17,191 nucleotides of DNA from JBOFDK01 sp051650305 (lineage in GTDB: Bacteria > Bacillota > Clostridia > Lachnospirales > Cellulosilyticaceae): contig JBOFIT010000073.1 in the NCBI GenBank assembly GCA_051650305.1, positions 1 through 17,191 on the forward strand, in the 5' to 3' direction. The translations under genes and the position numbers were made by a program. Under the pieces are notes generated by a model, which did no database searches, was not told the DNA's origin, and was given only the letters and a program-made list of their open reading frames with translations. Of the stretch, positions 5,450 through 13,545 are shown piece after piece (position 1 is the stretch's first letter; the number at the start of each line of letters is the position of its first letter).

Positions 5450-7429
5450 TTAAGCTAAAACTTCTTTAGCTACTTTGATTACGTTTTCTACTGTAAAGCC
5501 GTTCTTTTTGAAGATAAGCTCTGCTGGTGCTGATTCACCAAATGTGTCTAAGCTAATCACAGCGCCTTCGAAGCCTGTGTATTTATGCCAGCCAAATGAT
5601 GTTGCAGCTTCTACAGCTACACGTTTTGTTTTGTTTGATGGAAGAATTTCTTCTCTGTATGCTTTCTCTTGGTTTTCGAATACGTCCATAGATGGCATAC
5701 TTACTACTGCTGCTTTGATACCTTCTTTAGCAAGTTCTTTTGCTGCTGCATCGATAAGTGATACTTCTGAACCTGTTGCCATAAGGATGATATCTGCATC
5801 TTTTGATTCTACTTCACCAATGATGTAAGCACCATTTGCAGCATCTTCACCTGTATGCTCAAGGTATGGAAGGTTTTGTCTTGAAAGTACGATTGCTACT
5901 GGCTCTGTTTGGCTATTAAGCGCGTACTCCCATGCTGCTACTGTTTCTTTACCATCTGCTGGACGGAATGTTACCATGTTTGGCATACTACGAAGCATTG
6001 CAAGTTGCTCGATTGGTTGGTGTGTTGGACCATCTTCACCTACACCGATGCTATCGTGTGTAAGAACGTATGTCACTGGTAAGTTCATAAGCGCTGCAAG
6101 ACGCATTGAGTTCTTCATGTAATCACTGAATACGAAGAATGTAGAGCAGAATACTTTTAAGCCGCCGTGTACTGCCATACCATTTGCGATTGCTGCCATC
6201 GCATGCTCACGGATACCGAAGTGAAGGTTCTTACCTTCGTAAGTCGCTGCACTGAAGTCACCTTTGCCTTCCATATATGTTTTTGTAGATGGTGCAAGGT
6301 CAGCTGAACCACCAATAACATTTGGTACAAGGTTTGCCATTTGGTTGATCACTTCATAAGATACTTGGCGTGTTGCAAGTGATTTTGTTGTATCTGTGTA
6401 ATTGTTGTAAAGGTGCTCAAGACTGATTGTCTCTCCACCGAACCACATATCCCATTCATCTGCAAGTTCTGGGTATGCTTCTTGGTAGCTTTCAAATAAA
6501 GCGTTCCATTCTTCTTCTTTTTCTGCACTTTGTGTAAGGAATTCGTTCATATGTGTTCTTACTTCTTCTTCTACGAAGAAAGTTTCGTTGTGATGCTCAA
6601 GGAATTCACGCATTGCTGTGATGTTATCATGACCTAGTGGTTCACCATGTGCACTTGATTTTCCTTGTTTTGCTGGACATCCATAACCAATTTTTGTCTT
6701 CACTTCGATAAAGTTTGGTTTGCCACTTTGCTTAGCTTCTTCGATTGCTTTTGAGATAGCTTCTGTATCATTACCATCTTCTACAAGGAATGTTTTGAAT
6801 CCTTGTGCTTCGAAGCGTGCTCTTACATTTTCTGTGAAAGAAATCGCTGTGTCACCTTCGATTGTGATGTTGTTTGAATCGTAAAGTACAATAAGTTTAT
6901 CAAGGTTTAATGTACCTGCAAGTGATGCTGCTTCATAAGCAATACCTTCTTGAAGACATCCATCGCCTACTACTGTGTAAGTGTAGTGGTCTACTACTTT
7001 AAAGCCTTCTCTGTTGAAGTGTGCTGCTAAATGCTTCTCAGCCATTGCCATACCGACAGCTGAAGCAATCCCTTGACCAAGTGGTCCTGTTGTCATTTCT
7101 ACCCCTACAGTATGGCCATACTCTGGGTGTCCTGGTGTTAAACTACCTTCTTGACGGAAGTTTTGAAGGTCTTCTATTGTCAAACCATATTCAAATACAT
7201 GAAGTAATGAATAAAGTAATGCAGAACCATGACCTGCTGATAATACAAAGCGATCTCTATTCTCCCAATTTGGATTCTTTGGGTTGTGATTCATATGCTT
7301 TGCCCATAATGTATACGCCATTGGTGCCGCACCGAGTGGTAAACCTGGGTGTCCAGAATTCGCTTGTTGGATCGCCTCTGCTGATAACGTACGTATGGTG
7401 TTAATAGTCTTTTGGTCAATTAAATTCAT
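5450..7429 (-). CDS. tkt: Transketolase
   Basis: This thiamine-diphosphate enzyme transfers two-carbon ketol units in the non-oxidative pentose phosphate pathway. From the ATG at 7429 it has 659 residues, normal for a full-length single-chain transketolase. Visible motifs are SGHPG (25-29), GHGS (66-69), TTGPLGQG (113-120), the ThDP-binding GDG (155-157) to NN (186-187), the pyrimidine-domain FGIREHAM (404-411, catalytic Glu408) and THDSIGVGEDGPTHQP (457-472). A longer frame opens at 7459, but AAGGAGG lies 9 nt before the ATG at 7429 and nothing comparable precedes the upstream ATG. It is monocistronic, ends at a perfect terminator, and has a 19-bp palindrome over its promoter, so regulation by a dimeric repressor is likely. 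Confidence 0.97.
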   Translation of the reverse strand: MNLIDQKTINTIRTLSAEAIQQANSGHPGLPLGAAPMAYTLWAKHMNHNPKNPNWENRDRFVLSAGHGSALLYSLLHVFEYGLTIEDLQNFRQEGSLTPGHPEYGHTVGVEMTTGPLGQGIASAVGMAMAEKHLAAHFNREGFKVVDHYTYTVVGDGCLQEGIAYEAASLAGTLNLDKLIVLYDSNNITIEGDTAISFTENVRARFEAQGFKTFLVEDGNDTEAISKAIEEAKQSGKPNFIEVKTKIGYGCPAKQGKSSAHGEPLGHDNITAMREFLEHHNETFFVEEEVRTHMNEFLTQSAEKEEEWNALFESYQEAYPELADEWDMWFGGETISLEHLYNNYTDTTKSLATRQVSYEVINQMANLVPNVIGGSADLAPSTKTYMEGKGDFSAATYEGKNLHFGIREHAMAAIANGMAVHGGLKVFCSTFFVFSDYMKNSMRLAALMNLPVTYVLTHDSIGVGEDGPTHQPIEQLAMLRSMPNMVTFRPADGKETVAAWEYALNSQTEPVAIVLSRQNLPYLEHTGEDAANGAYIIGEVESKDADIILMATGSEVSLIDAAAKELAKEGIKAAVVSMPSMDVFENQEKAYREEILPSNKTKRVAVEAATSFGWHKYTGFEGAVISLDTFGESAPAELIFKKNGFTVENVIKVAKEVLA

Positions 7430-7482
7430 GATAAATATCCTCCTTAAAAGTGCATACATCTATTGTGATTGTATCTAAAATG

Positions 7483-7514
7483 ATTATAATATGTTTTGTA
7501 TACAATGTATACAA
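7483..7514 (-). promoter_or_regulatory. Transketolase promoter with 19-bp palindromic operator
   Basis: On the minus strand TATAAT lies at 7483-7488, with a weak -35 (TATACA, 7506-7511) 17 bp upstream. A perfect palindrome, TTGTATACATTGTATACAA (7496-7514), covers the -35 and part of the spacer. Its GTATAC half-sites resemble GntR-family operators. The regulator is not encoded in this window. Confidence 0.65.
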
Positions 7515-7623
7515 TTTTTTGCGGCAATAGACAACTAATGCTTTTTTTCTTCATTTTTTTAGTAAAACTATAGTATTTCGACTACATTTTCTGTAAGATG
7601 AATTTAAAAAGGGGGTGTCGTGC

Positions 7624-8673
7624 ATGGCCTATATTTATCCAAAACAATCTGGAACGCTACTTAAATACAGAGTTTATTATATGTATCAATCCAAGAAAAT
7701 ATATATCGGATTGTATGAAACTGAAAAAGATGCACAGGATGCTTATGCTTTAGTCGATACATTGATGCAAGGTAACTTTTCACTAGACGACTATCCCCAT
7801 TCACCACTCTTATCATATCAAAAGTTTATTTCTCTTGCTAATTTTAAAAATAACGGCAAGTATTTTAATACACCGATCTACATTGAACCACCTCATTTTA
7901 AATATTTTTTAGATGAGCAACTTTATTTACTTTTTGACATGCGGGATTTACTTTTCATTGCCAACTATCGCATTCACCTTAAAGGTAATTACCTTTACCT
8001 TACTATTGGCATACGCCAAGAAAATTTACTGAAGCGTTTTGGTATTCCTAACCATGCGACTTACGGCACTGATTATATTTGTCTCAATGGGAATCGCTAT
8101 GATTTAAGACGTAGTAACCTTTCGATTCTTAATCACTATCACGGCGTACAAGTAGAGCAACGCTACAACGTAACGACTTATGTGACCCGTATTTTTCTAA
8201 AGACGTATCTTGTGGTTGGCCACTATGAAACGGAAATGCTTGCAGCCATTGCTTATAATAAAGCGGTGGATTTAGTGGCTTCTACGTCTTCTTCTACATA
8301 TGAAAAAAATGAATTTCCTTTTCTTACCCGTCATGAGTACACACAACTTTATGAGAAGCTCCGTGTCTCCAAGCGTCTCTTTAAGCCCTCTCCCCAAAAT
8401 CGTGTGGTCTCTCCTAAACTCTACCGCGGAATCTCCAAAGATAAAAGTGGCTTCCGTGCAACCATAGGCTTTGGTGGTCGTAAAGTTTACTTAGGCATCT
8501 ATCCCACTGAGAAACGGGCGGCACAGGCCTATAATTGCGCTTCTCTTTACCTCTACGGACCTGATGGTTATACCAATGACATCAGTCCCCTTACTTATTT
8601 AAACGATGAACAAAAGATTGCCTCCAAGCTACTAAAAGCTGGCCTTTTAAAGCAAAAAGAAGAGAAAGCATAG
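7624..8673 (+). CDS. AP2-domain repeat protein with degenerate HNH segment
   Basis: The product has 349 residues from the ATG at 7624, which follows AAAAAGGGGG by 8 nt; a GTG at 7615 is in frame but overlaps that site. Three AP2/ERF-like DNA-binding segments are visible: a weak one at about 3-48 (KIYIGLYETEKDAQDAY), one at 172-220 (YHGVQ, then VVGHYETEMLAAIAYNKA) and the best at 267-312 (YRGISKDKSGFRATIGFGGR, KVYLGIYPTEKRAAQAYN). Between the first two, residues 150-168 (DYICLNGNRYDLRRSNLSI) resemble the C-terminal half of an HNH homing nuclease (VDHINGN..DNRRSNLR), but the catalytic His is not in place. Together this suggests descent from an HNH-AP2 homing endonuclease that now probably only binds DNA. 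It converges on the ATP-grasp gene with a shared palindrome. Confidence 0.75.
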   Translation: MAYIYPKQSGTLLKYRVYYMYQSKKIYIGLYETEKDAQDAYALVDTLMQGNFSLDDYPHSPLLSYQKFISLANFKNNGKYFNTPIYIEPPHFKYFLDEQLYLLFDMRDLLFIANYRIHLKGNYLYLTIGIRQENLLKRFGIPNHATYGTDYICLNGNRYDLRRSNLSILNHYHGVQVEQRYNVTTYVTRIFLKTYLVVGHYETEMLAAIAYNKAVDLVASTSSSTYEKNEFPFLTRHEYTQLYEKLRVSKRLFKPSPQNRVVSPKLYRGISKDKSGFRATIGFGGRKVYLGIYPTEKRAAQAYNCASLYLYGPDGYTNDISPLTYLNDEQKIASKLLKAGLLKQKEEKA

Positions 8674-8696
8674 ACCTATGCTTTCTCTTCTTTTTG
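8653..8696. terminator. Bidirectional terminator, perfect 21-bp palindrome spanning both stop codons
   Basis: CAAAAAGAAGAGAAAGCATA plus G (8653-8673) is repeated exactly in inverted form at 8676-8696 with only AC between. Each strand gives a stem followed by a T-tract. Both convergent genes end inside it, with stops at 8671-8673 (+) and 8676-8678 (-), two bases apart. Confidence 0.9.
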
Positions 8697-9722
8697 TTGT
8701 GCTTTAACATAAATACTCACTGGCAATGCATTCTGACGATCAAATACGTAACTGTGATAAGGGAACTGTGGTACATGTGTTGTATCGTTTTCTTTGGCAA
8801 CGGTCACTGTGCAAGGCATCATCAGTTCGCCGTCCTTCATCAGCTTACGTTCGATTAAGTTAAAGAACTGCTCATACACTGATAAATCTGCAAAGTGATT
8901 GGTGGCGATATCACCTACATTAATGCCTGGATTAATGCTGATAAGCTCAAGACTACGATTTTTCTTCATCCCAAACTTTAAGGTAAATAACCCTTCTGTC
9001 TCACGTTCTTGAAGTAGCTTACGTGTATATCTCCCAATCTTCTGCTCCATATTCTTGGTAATGGCTGCTGGTAATTGCACGTATTTAACTTCTCGCTCAC
9101 CTAGTATCTCTTCTTGTACCGGATAAACAAATGTCTTTTGTGGTGCTACTAAGGCTGTGATACTAAGAATCTTTTCATAACTACTTACTTCTTCAATGAG
9201 CCATTCAATGGCTTCTTCATCCATTTCCTTTATAAAGCTTCTCATATCCTCATCTTCATTTATCTCAAATGCATCATACCCGTCATTATAAATCTGATAA
9301 ACTCTAAATGGCATGCTTGCTTCTTCTGCTTGCTTTAAAAAGGCTACTTTATTGTGCTGATGATAAAATTTTGGCACTGGTACTTCACACATCGTAGCAC
9401 CCACTAGTTGCTCGATACGGTTTGATACGAGGTTGATACCTTCGTCACTTGGATAAAAACGGTGTGCCCCTTGTAGCTCTTGGCTAAGTGGTGGAATATC
9501 TGATGTACAAAATACCACGGCATCTGTACGAAGTGCTAAACGCTCTATAGCTTGTTCTTCGATGGTACTCATCATATGGCTATCTGCCATCTCTGCAGCT
9601 ATATTATTAAGTTCTGGTTCTAAAAGTATGGTCTGTATGCCTCTTTTTTGTGCTTCTAGGCAAAGCATAGCGGCAAGTAGATTGCCTCCTACTATACCTA
9701 GTGTACGAATAGGTGTTGTCAT
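8676..9722 (-). CDS. PurK-like ATP-grasp protein, divergent
   Basis: The product has 348 residues. The N-terminus (LGIVGGNLLAAMLCLEAQKRGIQTILLEPE) matches the Rossmann-like start of PurK (N5-carboxyaminoimidazole ribonucleotide synthetase). The C-terminal third, with GLFTLKFGM (about residue 240) and ISINPGINVGDIATNHFADLSVYEQF, follows the layout of the PurK ATP-grasp and tail. However, the diagnostic NEIAPRPHNSGH is replaced by SINPGINVGDIATNH, so catalysis of the purine step is doubtful. It is probably a paralogue with another role, or an inactive one. The start is supported by AGAGGAGA upstream. It lies 28 bp downstream of the membrane-anchored gene and is probably co-transcribed with it; no purine genes are adjacent. 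Confidence 0.6.
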   Translation of the reverse strand: MTTPIRTLGIVGGNLLAAMLCLEAQKRGIQTILLEPELNNIAAEMADSHMMSTIEEQAIERLALRTDAVVFCTSDIPPLSQELQGAHRFYPSDEGINLVSNRIEQLVGATMCEVPVPKFYHQHNKVAFLKQAEEASMPFRVYQIYNDGYDAFEINEDEDMRSFIKEMDEEAIEWLIEEVSSYEKILSITALVAPQKTFVYPVQEEILGEREVKYVQLPAAITKNMEQKIGRYTRKLLQERETEGLFTLKFGMKKNRSLELISINPGINVGDIATNHFADLSVYEQFFNLIERKLMKDGELMMPCTVTVAKENDTTHVPQFPYHSYVFDRQNALPVSIYVKAQQKEEKA

Positions 9723-9750
9723 TTTTTTCTTCTCCTCTTATTTCACTTTC

Positions 9751-10389
9751 TTATTGGAGCATGTAGGTGACAAGTTTGATTGCTGCATCCATATCTTTGG
9801 GTTGAGTAATAATCGATAGGATGACATCTTCTGCTAACATCACACCCTCTACACCATTCAATTCACTGATACGTATACCAAATACATGCTCTTTACCATC
9901 TTCCTTACTCATGCCTGTTACAAGCTGGTCTTTATACTGTTCTAATAATGCATCAAACTCCGGCATTTCATCTAGCATTGCAAAAGCATCAAAGTCTTCG
10001 ATTTTCATGAATTTTTGATAGCGGTCTTCCGATGCGGCAACCACATCGCCTTCACCTACTTGAAATTTCACCATGAGCGTCTGGTCATTTACCATTGTCG
10101 ACTGGCTTATTGTACTCCAATCACAAGGCATAAAGTAAATGTCTGCCCCCATGGTTTCTCTTAGCTTTTGCAGACTTGGCTCCACTGCGACTTCATCTAC
10201 TGCCATTTTCCCTGTGACAATCATATTCACTGGATAAATAGGTGGCTTAGGCCTTGTCACTGTCGTTACAATCGCTATGATCACAATAACGGCTATGATT
10301 GCCCCTATGATATGCCCCTTATAGTATTCCCAAATATGCTCTATCTTCTTTTTGGTATTTAAATCTTTAAATGTCTTTTGTGTGCTCAT
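9751..10389 (-). CDS. Membrane-anchored protein of unknown function
   Basis: The product has 212 residues. A charged cytoplasmic N-terminus (TKKKIEHIWEYYKGH) precedes one transmembrane helix at about 26-44. A mostly extracellular domain of some 165 residues follows, with no motif I recognise; its two short hydrophobic strands and acidic stretches suggest a compact soluble fold. The KKIEHIWEYYK-plus-helix start is, from memory, common among uncharacterised clostridial proteins. The ATG is preceded by AAGGGGA, and a TTGCGA-N17-TAAAAT promoter lies about 45 bp upstream. It is the first gene of a likely two-gene unit with the PurK-like protein. I cannot assign a function. Confidence 0.8.
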   Translation of the reverse strand: MSTQKTFKDLNTKKKIEHIWEYYKGHIIGAIIAVIVIIAIVTTVTRPKPPIYPVNMIVTGKMAVDEVAVEPSLQKLRETMGADIYFMPCDWSTISQSTMVNDQTLMVKFQVGEGDVVAASEDRYQKFMKIEDFDAFAMLDEMPEFDALLEQYKDQLVTGMSKEDGKEHVFGIRISELNGVEGVMLAEDVILSIITQPKDMDAAIKLVTYMLQ

Positions 10390-10433
10390 CCTTGGTCCCC
10401 TTTCATTAACTCACCTACTGAGTCCTTACATTG

Positions 10434-10462
10434 ATTTTACCAAACTTAATTTTTTATCGCAA
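10434..10462 (-). promoter_or_regulatory. Promoter for the membrane-anchored protein/ATP-grasp unit
   Basis: On the minus strand, TTGCGA (10457-10462) and TAAAAT (10434-10439) are 17 bp apart, leaving a leader of about 40 nt. Confidence 0.6.
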
Positions 10463-10493
10463 CCGATTCCCTCTTTTACTCATTTTTTAACTA

Positions 10494-10502
10494 TGCTATA
10501 CT
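10494..10502 (+). promoter_or_regulatory. Possible extended -10 promoter for the rhomboid-like gene
   Basis: TGCTATACT fits the TGn-TATAAT extended -10 pattern with one mismatch; the -35 region is poor. A second TATAAT at 10543-10548 also lacks a good -35. Which one is used cannot be decided from sequence. Confidence 0.35.
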
Positions 10503-10604
10503 ACTTTTAAGTTTGATTTATATTACCATCATAATTGTATACTATAATCTTTTTATATGTACTTATTATGTATTCATTGTTTTCTCAAAGGAGGCTGTAC
10601 TTTA

Positions 10605-11441
10605 ATGAATTTTCTTTATAAACTTGAGCGTAAATGGGGTAAGTATGCTATCCCTAATCTAATGCGCTACATTCTTTTTGGGCAAGCTATCGTCTTCCTT
10701 ATGACTTACGTGCTTGGTGCTGATGGCATGTATCGATTTCTTGTCTTTGATAGAGCCAGTATTTTATCTGGGCAAATCTGGCGTCTGTTTACTTTTGTTT
10801 TTATTCCAGATAGTTCGAATCCATTTTGGTTTATTTTATTCCTTTTAGTGTATTCATCTATTGCTAACGCCTTAGAAGATTACTGGGGAAGTTTTAATTT
10901 CAATGTGTATTACTTGACTAGTATGATTGCCTGTGTGGTGATTAGTTTTATCTTTAATATTACTGGCTTCCCTATTGCTTATTATATCAATTTATCTTTA
11001 TTTTTATCATTTGCAACACTTCAGCCAGATACTACATTTATGATTTACTTTATCATTCCATTAAAAGCTAAGTATTTACTTTTATTCTATTTCGTCATAC
11101 TTGGTTCTGATTTACTTTCTATTGTATCTTCAGGTGCGTATCAACTTGCGGCCCTTATGCTTGCTTCTTTTATTGGGTACTTTATCTTCTTTGCGATTCC
11201 TACCCTCAAAAGAAAGAAAGTGCGTGGCAAAGCCAAAGCAAATCAGAAAGCTTTCAAGGACTTTAAACGTGAGCAAAATTACGAAGCACGTTCACCAATC
11301 AAAGTTGCTTTCCACAAATGTACGATCTGTGGGATGACAGAGTTAGATGATCCTGAGATGGAATTTAGATACTGTTCAAAGTGTAATGGACACCATGAAT
11401 ATTGTATGAATCACTTGAAAAATCACGATCATATCCAATAA
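10605..11441 (+). CDS. Rhomboid-like membrane protein with C-terminal zinc ribbon
   Basis: The product has 278 residues from the ATG at 10605, chosen because AGGAGG precedes it by about 9 nt; the frame itself opens 48 nt earlier without a site. Five or six membrane segments fill residues 20-198. GQIWRLFTFVF (56-66) and ALEDYWGSFNFNVYY (89-103) match the early part of the rhomboid fold. The protease signature GxSG and the catalytic His are not visible, so it is probably a non-proteolytic relative. After a basic linker (201-223) comes a cytosolic zinc-ribbon-like tail with C239-x2-C242, C257-x2-C260, H263/H264, C267 and H270. The gene stands alone on the plus strand and ends at a terminator shared with the next gene. 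Its function is unknown. Confidence 0.75.
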   Translation: MNFLYKLERKWGKYAIPNLMRYILFGQAIVFLMTYVLGADGMYRFLVFDRASILSGQIWRLFTFVFIPDSSNPFWFILFLLVYSSIANALEDYWGSFNFNVYYLTSMIACVVISFIFNITGFPIAYYINLSLFLSFATLQPDTTFMIYFIIPLKAKYLLLFYFVILGSDLLSIVSSGAYQLAALMLASFIGYFIFFAIPTLKRKKVRGKAKANQKAFKDFKREQNYEARSPIKVAFHKCTICGMTELDDPEMEFRYCSKCNGHHEYCMNHLKNHDHIQ

Positions 11442-11447
11442 TAAAAG

Positions 11448-11484
11448 AAAGAGACTTTCTCATGGGGAGATTGTCTCTTTTTTT
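11448..11484 (+). terminator. Terminator between convergent rhomboid-like and MinJ-like genes
   Basis: AAAGAGAC (11448-11455) and GTCTCTTT (11473-11480) pair, with an inner TCTC/GAGA extension, and are followed by TTTT on the plus strand. On the minus strand the T-tract is weaker. The MinJ-like stop codon (11460-11462) lies within the loop. Confidence 0.8.
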
Positions 11485-12275
11485 GTACGTTTTTTTAGTG
11501 GCTCATGCCCCAGTATAAAGATGCATTCGTGTAATACAGGCATAAGAATCATCACTGCTCCTATTGGCACTCCTCCAGTTATGATAGCACGATGTATCCC
11601 TAAAATGACTAAGCCATATAAAATGACCAGCCCACCTGTTATGTATTTTTGCTTTGGATACGTCGCTACATCTCCATACGCTAGCACCATATAAACCGGT
11701 AATGTCATCGCCTCCACTTGGCATATAAGTGGTAGTAACCACATCTGATTATAGACGTATTTTTTCTTTAATCTGCCTGCTTCGTATACTGGAAGTTGGA
11801 TACCTCCTTGCTGACCCATCAGGATAATTAAGCTGCCTTCTATAAGGTGCAAGGCTCCTACTACAAAAATCAGTGTCCCATAGGGTAATGTATAGGTCGG
11901 TAGATGGGCTAGTCTTAGTAGCCCTTCTATTATATAAGCCACACTTACTGTATAGGAAAAGCATCCCCATTTAGAACGGATACACATAAGGCCTATGGCG
12001 ATTGGCATTAACACAAAGGTTTCCATCGTCAGTATGATTGTTATGCCTTTATAGGCCAATATCCCACTTATGATGATACCAATAAGGATTCCTATGAGAT
12101 TGCTTTTAATCATTTGTCGGATAGGTGCAAAGCCTAATTTTTTCTCGTGTAATTTTTCTAATTGTCTTTTGTACAGATAACTAACTGTGAATAGAATAAA
12201 ATAAAAGATGGGGTCACTTAAAATGAGCCCCATCTTCTTTATGCTATACAGCAGTACATACTGTACACCTGCCAC
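11460..12275 (-). CDS. MinJ-like multipass membrane protein without PDZ domain
   Basis: The product has 271 residues starting at GTG, with GAGGAGG 7 nt upstream; an ATG 4 bp earlier is out of frame. The start ILSDPIFYFILFTVSYLYKRQLEKL and about seven hydrophobic segments resemble the membrane part of MinJ (YvjD) of Bacillus subtilis, a division-site protein encoded near ctpB and ftsEX. MinJ has a cytosolic PDZ domain after its membrane region, and this protein ends at residue 271 in a basic tail (EPLKKRTKKETISP) with none. It lies 19 bp after the active protease gene and is probably the last gene of the operon. The MinJ link rests on layout and weak similarity, so the family call is moderate. 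Confidence 0.55.
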   Translation of the reverse strand: MAGVQYVLLYSIKKMGLILSDPIFYFILFTVSYLYKRQLEKLHEKKLGFAPIRQMIKSNLIGILIGIIISGILAYKGITIILTMETFVLMPIAIGLMCIRSKWGCFSYTVSVAYIIEGLLRLAHLPTYTLPYGTLIFVVGALHLIEGSLIILMGQQGGIQLPVYEAGRLKKKYVYNQMWLLPLICQVEAMTLPVYMVLAYGDVATYPKQKYITGGLVILYGLVILGIHRAIITGGVPIGAVMILMPVLHECIFILGHEPLKKRTKKETISP

Positions 12276-12294
12276 CCATTTTCCTCCTCAGAAG

Positions 12295-13470
12295 TTATTT
12301 GATTTGTTCTTTCAATACTTCTATTGCTTTTTGTAATTGGGTGTCTTCATGATGTTCTACTTTTGCTTTAATCATTAATTCTGTTGGTAATGTGACATAA
12401 TAATCAGGGTCAATACCTTTTCCTTGGATACATACACCACTTGGTGTGAAGTATTGAGATGTTGTCACCTTAAGTGCTGAACCATCGCTTAGTTGCATAA
12501 TGCTTTGTACAATGCCTTTTCCGAAGGTTCTTGTACCTACGAGTACCGCACGATTATGGTCTTTTAAGGCACCTGATAAAACTTCAGATGCACTAGCACT
12601 TTGTTCATTCACAAGTACCACGATTGGTATATCTGCATAGTTTGCATCAGACTGTGTTTCCTCTACTTTACCTGTATTATCCTTAGTAGAAACAATGATG
12701 CCTTCTGGGAGTAATTCATCAGCGATTTGTTCGGTAATGTGGAGTAAGCCCCCAGTGTTGTTACGTAGGTCAATGATAAGTCCTTTGGCATCTTCTGCTT
12801 GAAGATTTGTCAGTGCTTCTTTGAACTGCTTGTAAGTTAACTCTTCGAATTGTCTTATTTGGATATACCCCATAGATTCTGGAAGCATTTCATAGTTAAC
12901 AGATGGATAGATTACATTTTGACGTTCCATCTTTAATTCGTAATTTTTGCTTTCTGAAGGTCTAAAGATAGTTACTGTGACTTCTGTACCTGGTTCACCT
13001 TTGATAATCTTAGGTGCCGCATCAAAGTCGTCTCCCGTTAATTCTTGGCCTTCTGCTCCTATGATTTTATCTTTTGGAAGCATACCTGCTTTTTCAGCTG
13101 GTGAGCCTGGGAAAACGTCTGTAACAGTGATGGTATTGTCATTGGTATCTACTGTCATCTGCACACCAATCCCTGCATACATACCACTGGATTTCTCCAT
13201 AAAGCTTGCAAACTCTTCTGGTGTATAGTAAGTCGTATACGGGTCGCCTACTGCTGCTACAAAGCCTTTATAGATGCCTTGCTCCATCTTCTCCGTATCG
13301 ACTTCGCCTACGTAATACTCTGATATTGCATCACCTATGGCTTCTAGCTTCTGGTCAATAAAATCGTATTTATTTACAAAGGCGGTTGTTGATAATAAAA
13401 TTGTTGTTGATAATACAAAGCCTATCGCTGTTCCTTGCAAAAATTTATTCTTTCTCACTTTGTACCACAT
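12295..13470 (-). CDS. ctpA: S41 carboxy-terminal processing protease, catalytically intact
   Basis: The product has 391 residues: a signal anchor (about 12-32), a helical N-terminal region with VGDPYTTYYTPEEF (74-87), a PDZ domain (about 96-182) and the S41 catalytic core. The nucleophile Ser293 in SASASE (291-296), the base Lys318 in FGKG (316-319) and Gln322 keep the 25- and 4-residue spacing of the CtpB and Prc Ser-Lys pairs, and DLRNNTGG (234-241) is intact. It should act outside the membrane, cutting or degrading wall or division proteins, with the neighbouring murein hydrolase as a possible substrate. The ribosome binding site AAGAGG touches the ATG, so a GTG at codon 5 (13458) is an alternative start. 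It sits 75 bp downstream of the pseudo-protease copy. Confidence 0.93.
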   Translation of the reverse strand: MWYKVRKNKFLQGTAIGFVLSTTILLSTTAFVNKYDFIDQKLEAIGDAISEYYVGEVDTEKMEQGIYKGFVAAVGDPYTTYYTPEEFASFMEKSSGMYAGIGVQMTVDTNDNTITVTDVFPGSPAEKAGMLPKDKIIGAEGQELTGDDFDAAPKIIKGEPGTEVTVTIFRPSESKNYELKMERQNVIYPSVNYEMLPESMGYIQIRQFEELTYKQFKEALTNLQAEDAKGLIIDLRNNTGGLLHITEQIADELLPEGIIVSTKDNTGKVEETQSDANYADIPIVVLVNEQSASASEVLSGALKDHNRAVLVGTRTFGKGIVQSIMQLSDGSALKVTTSQYFTPSGVCIQGKGIDPDYYVTLPTELMIKAKVEHHEDTQLQKAIEVLKEQIK

Positions 13471-13545
13471 CCTCTTGTATAATTAGTATTAGCTTACGTT
13501 TATTTGTCCTATCTTATCCTTTGATTGCTATTAGTAAAATATGGC

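Noticed and set aside
7430..7459. N-terminal extension of transketolase by 10 residues
   Set aside because: The extension covers the strong AAGGAGG site itself, and homologues begin near MNLIDQKTINTIRTLS.
12277..12279. ATG upstream of the MinJ-like gene as its start
   Set aside because: It is in another frame; the GTG at 12275 is in frame and at better spacing from GAGGAGG.
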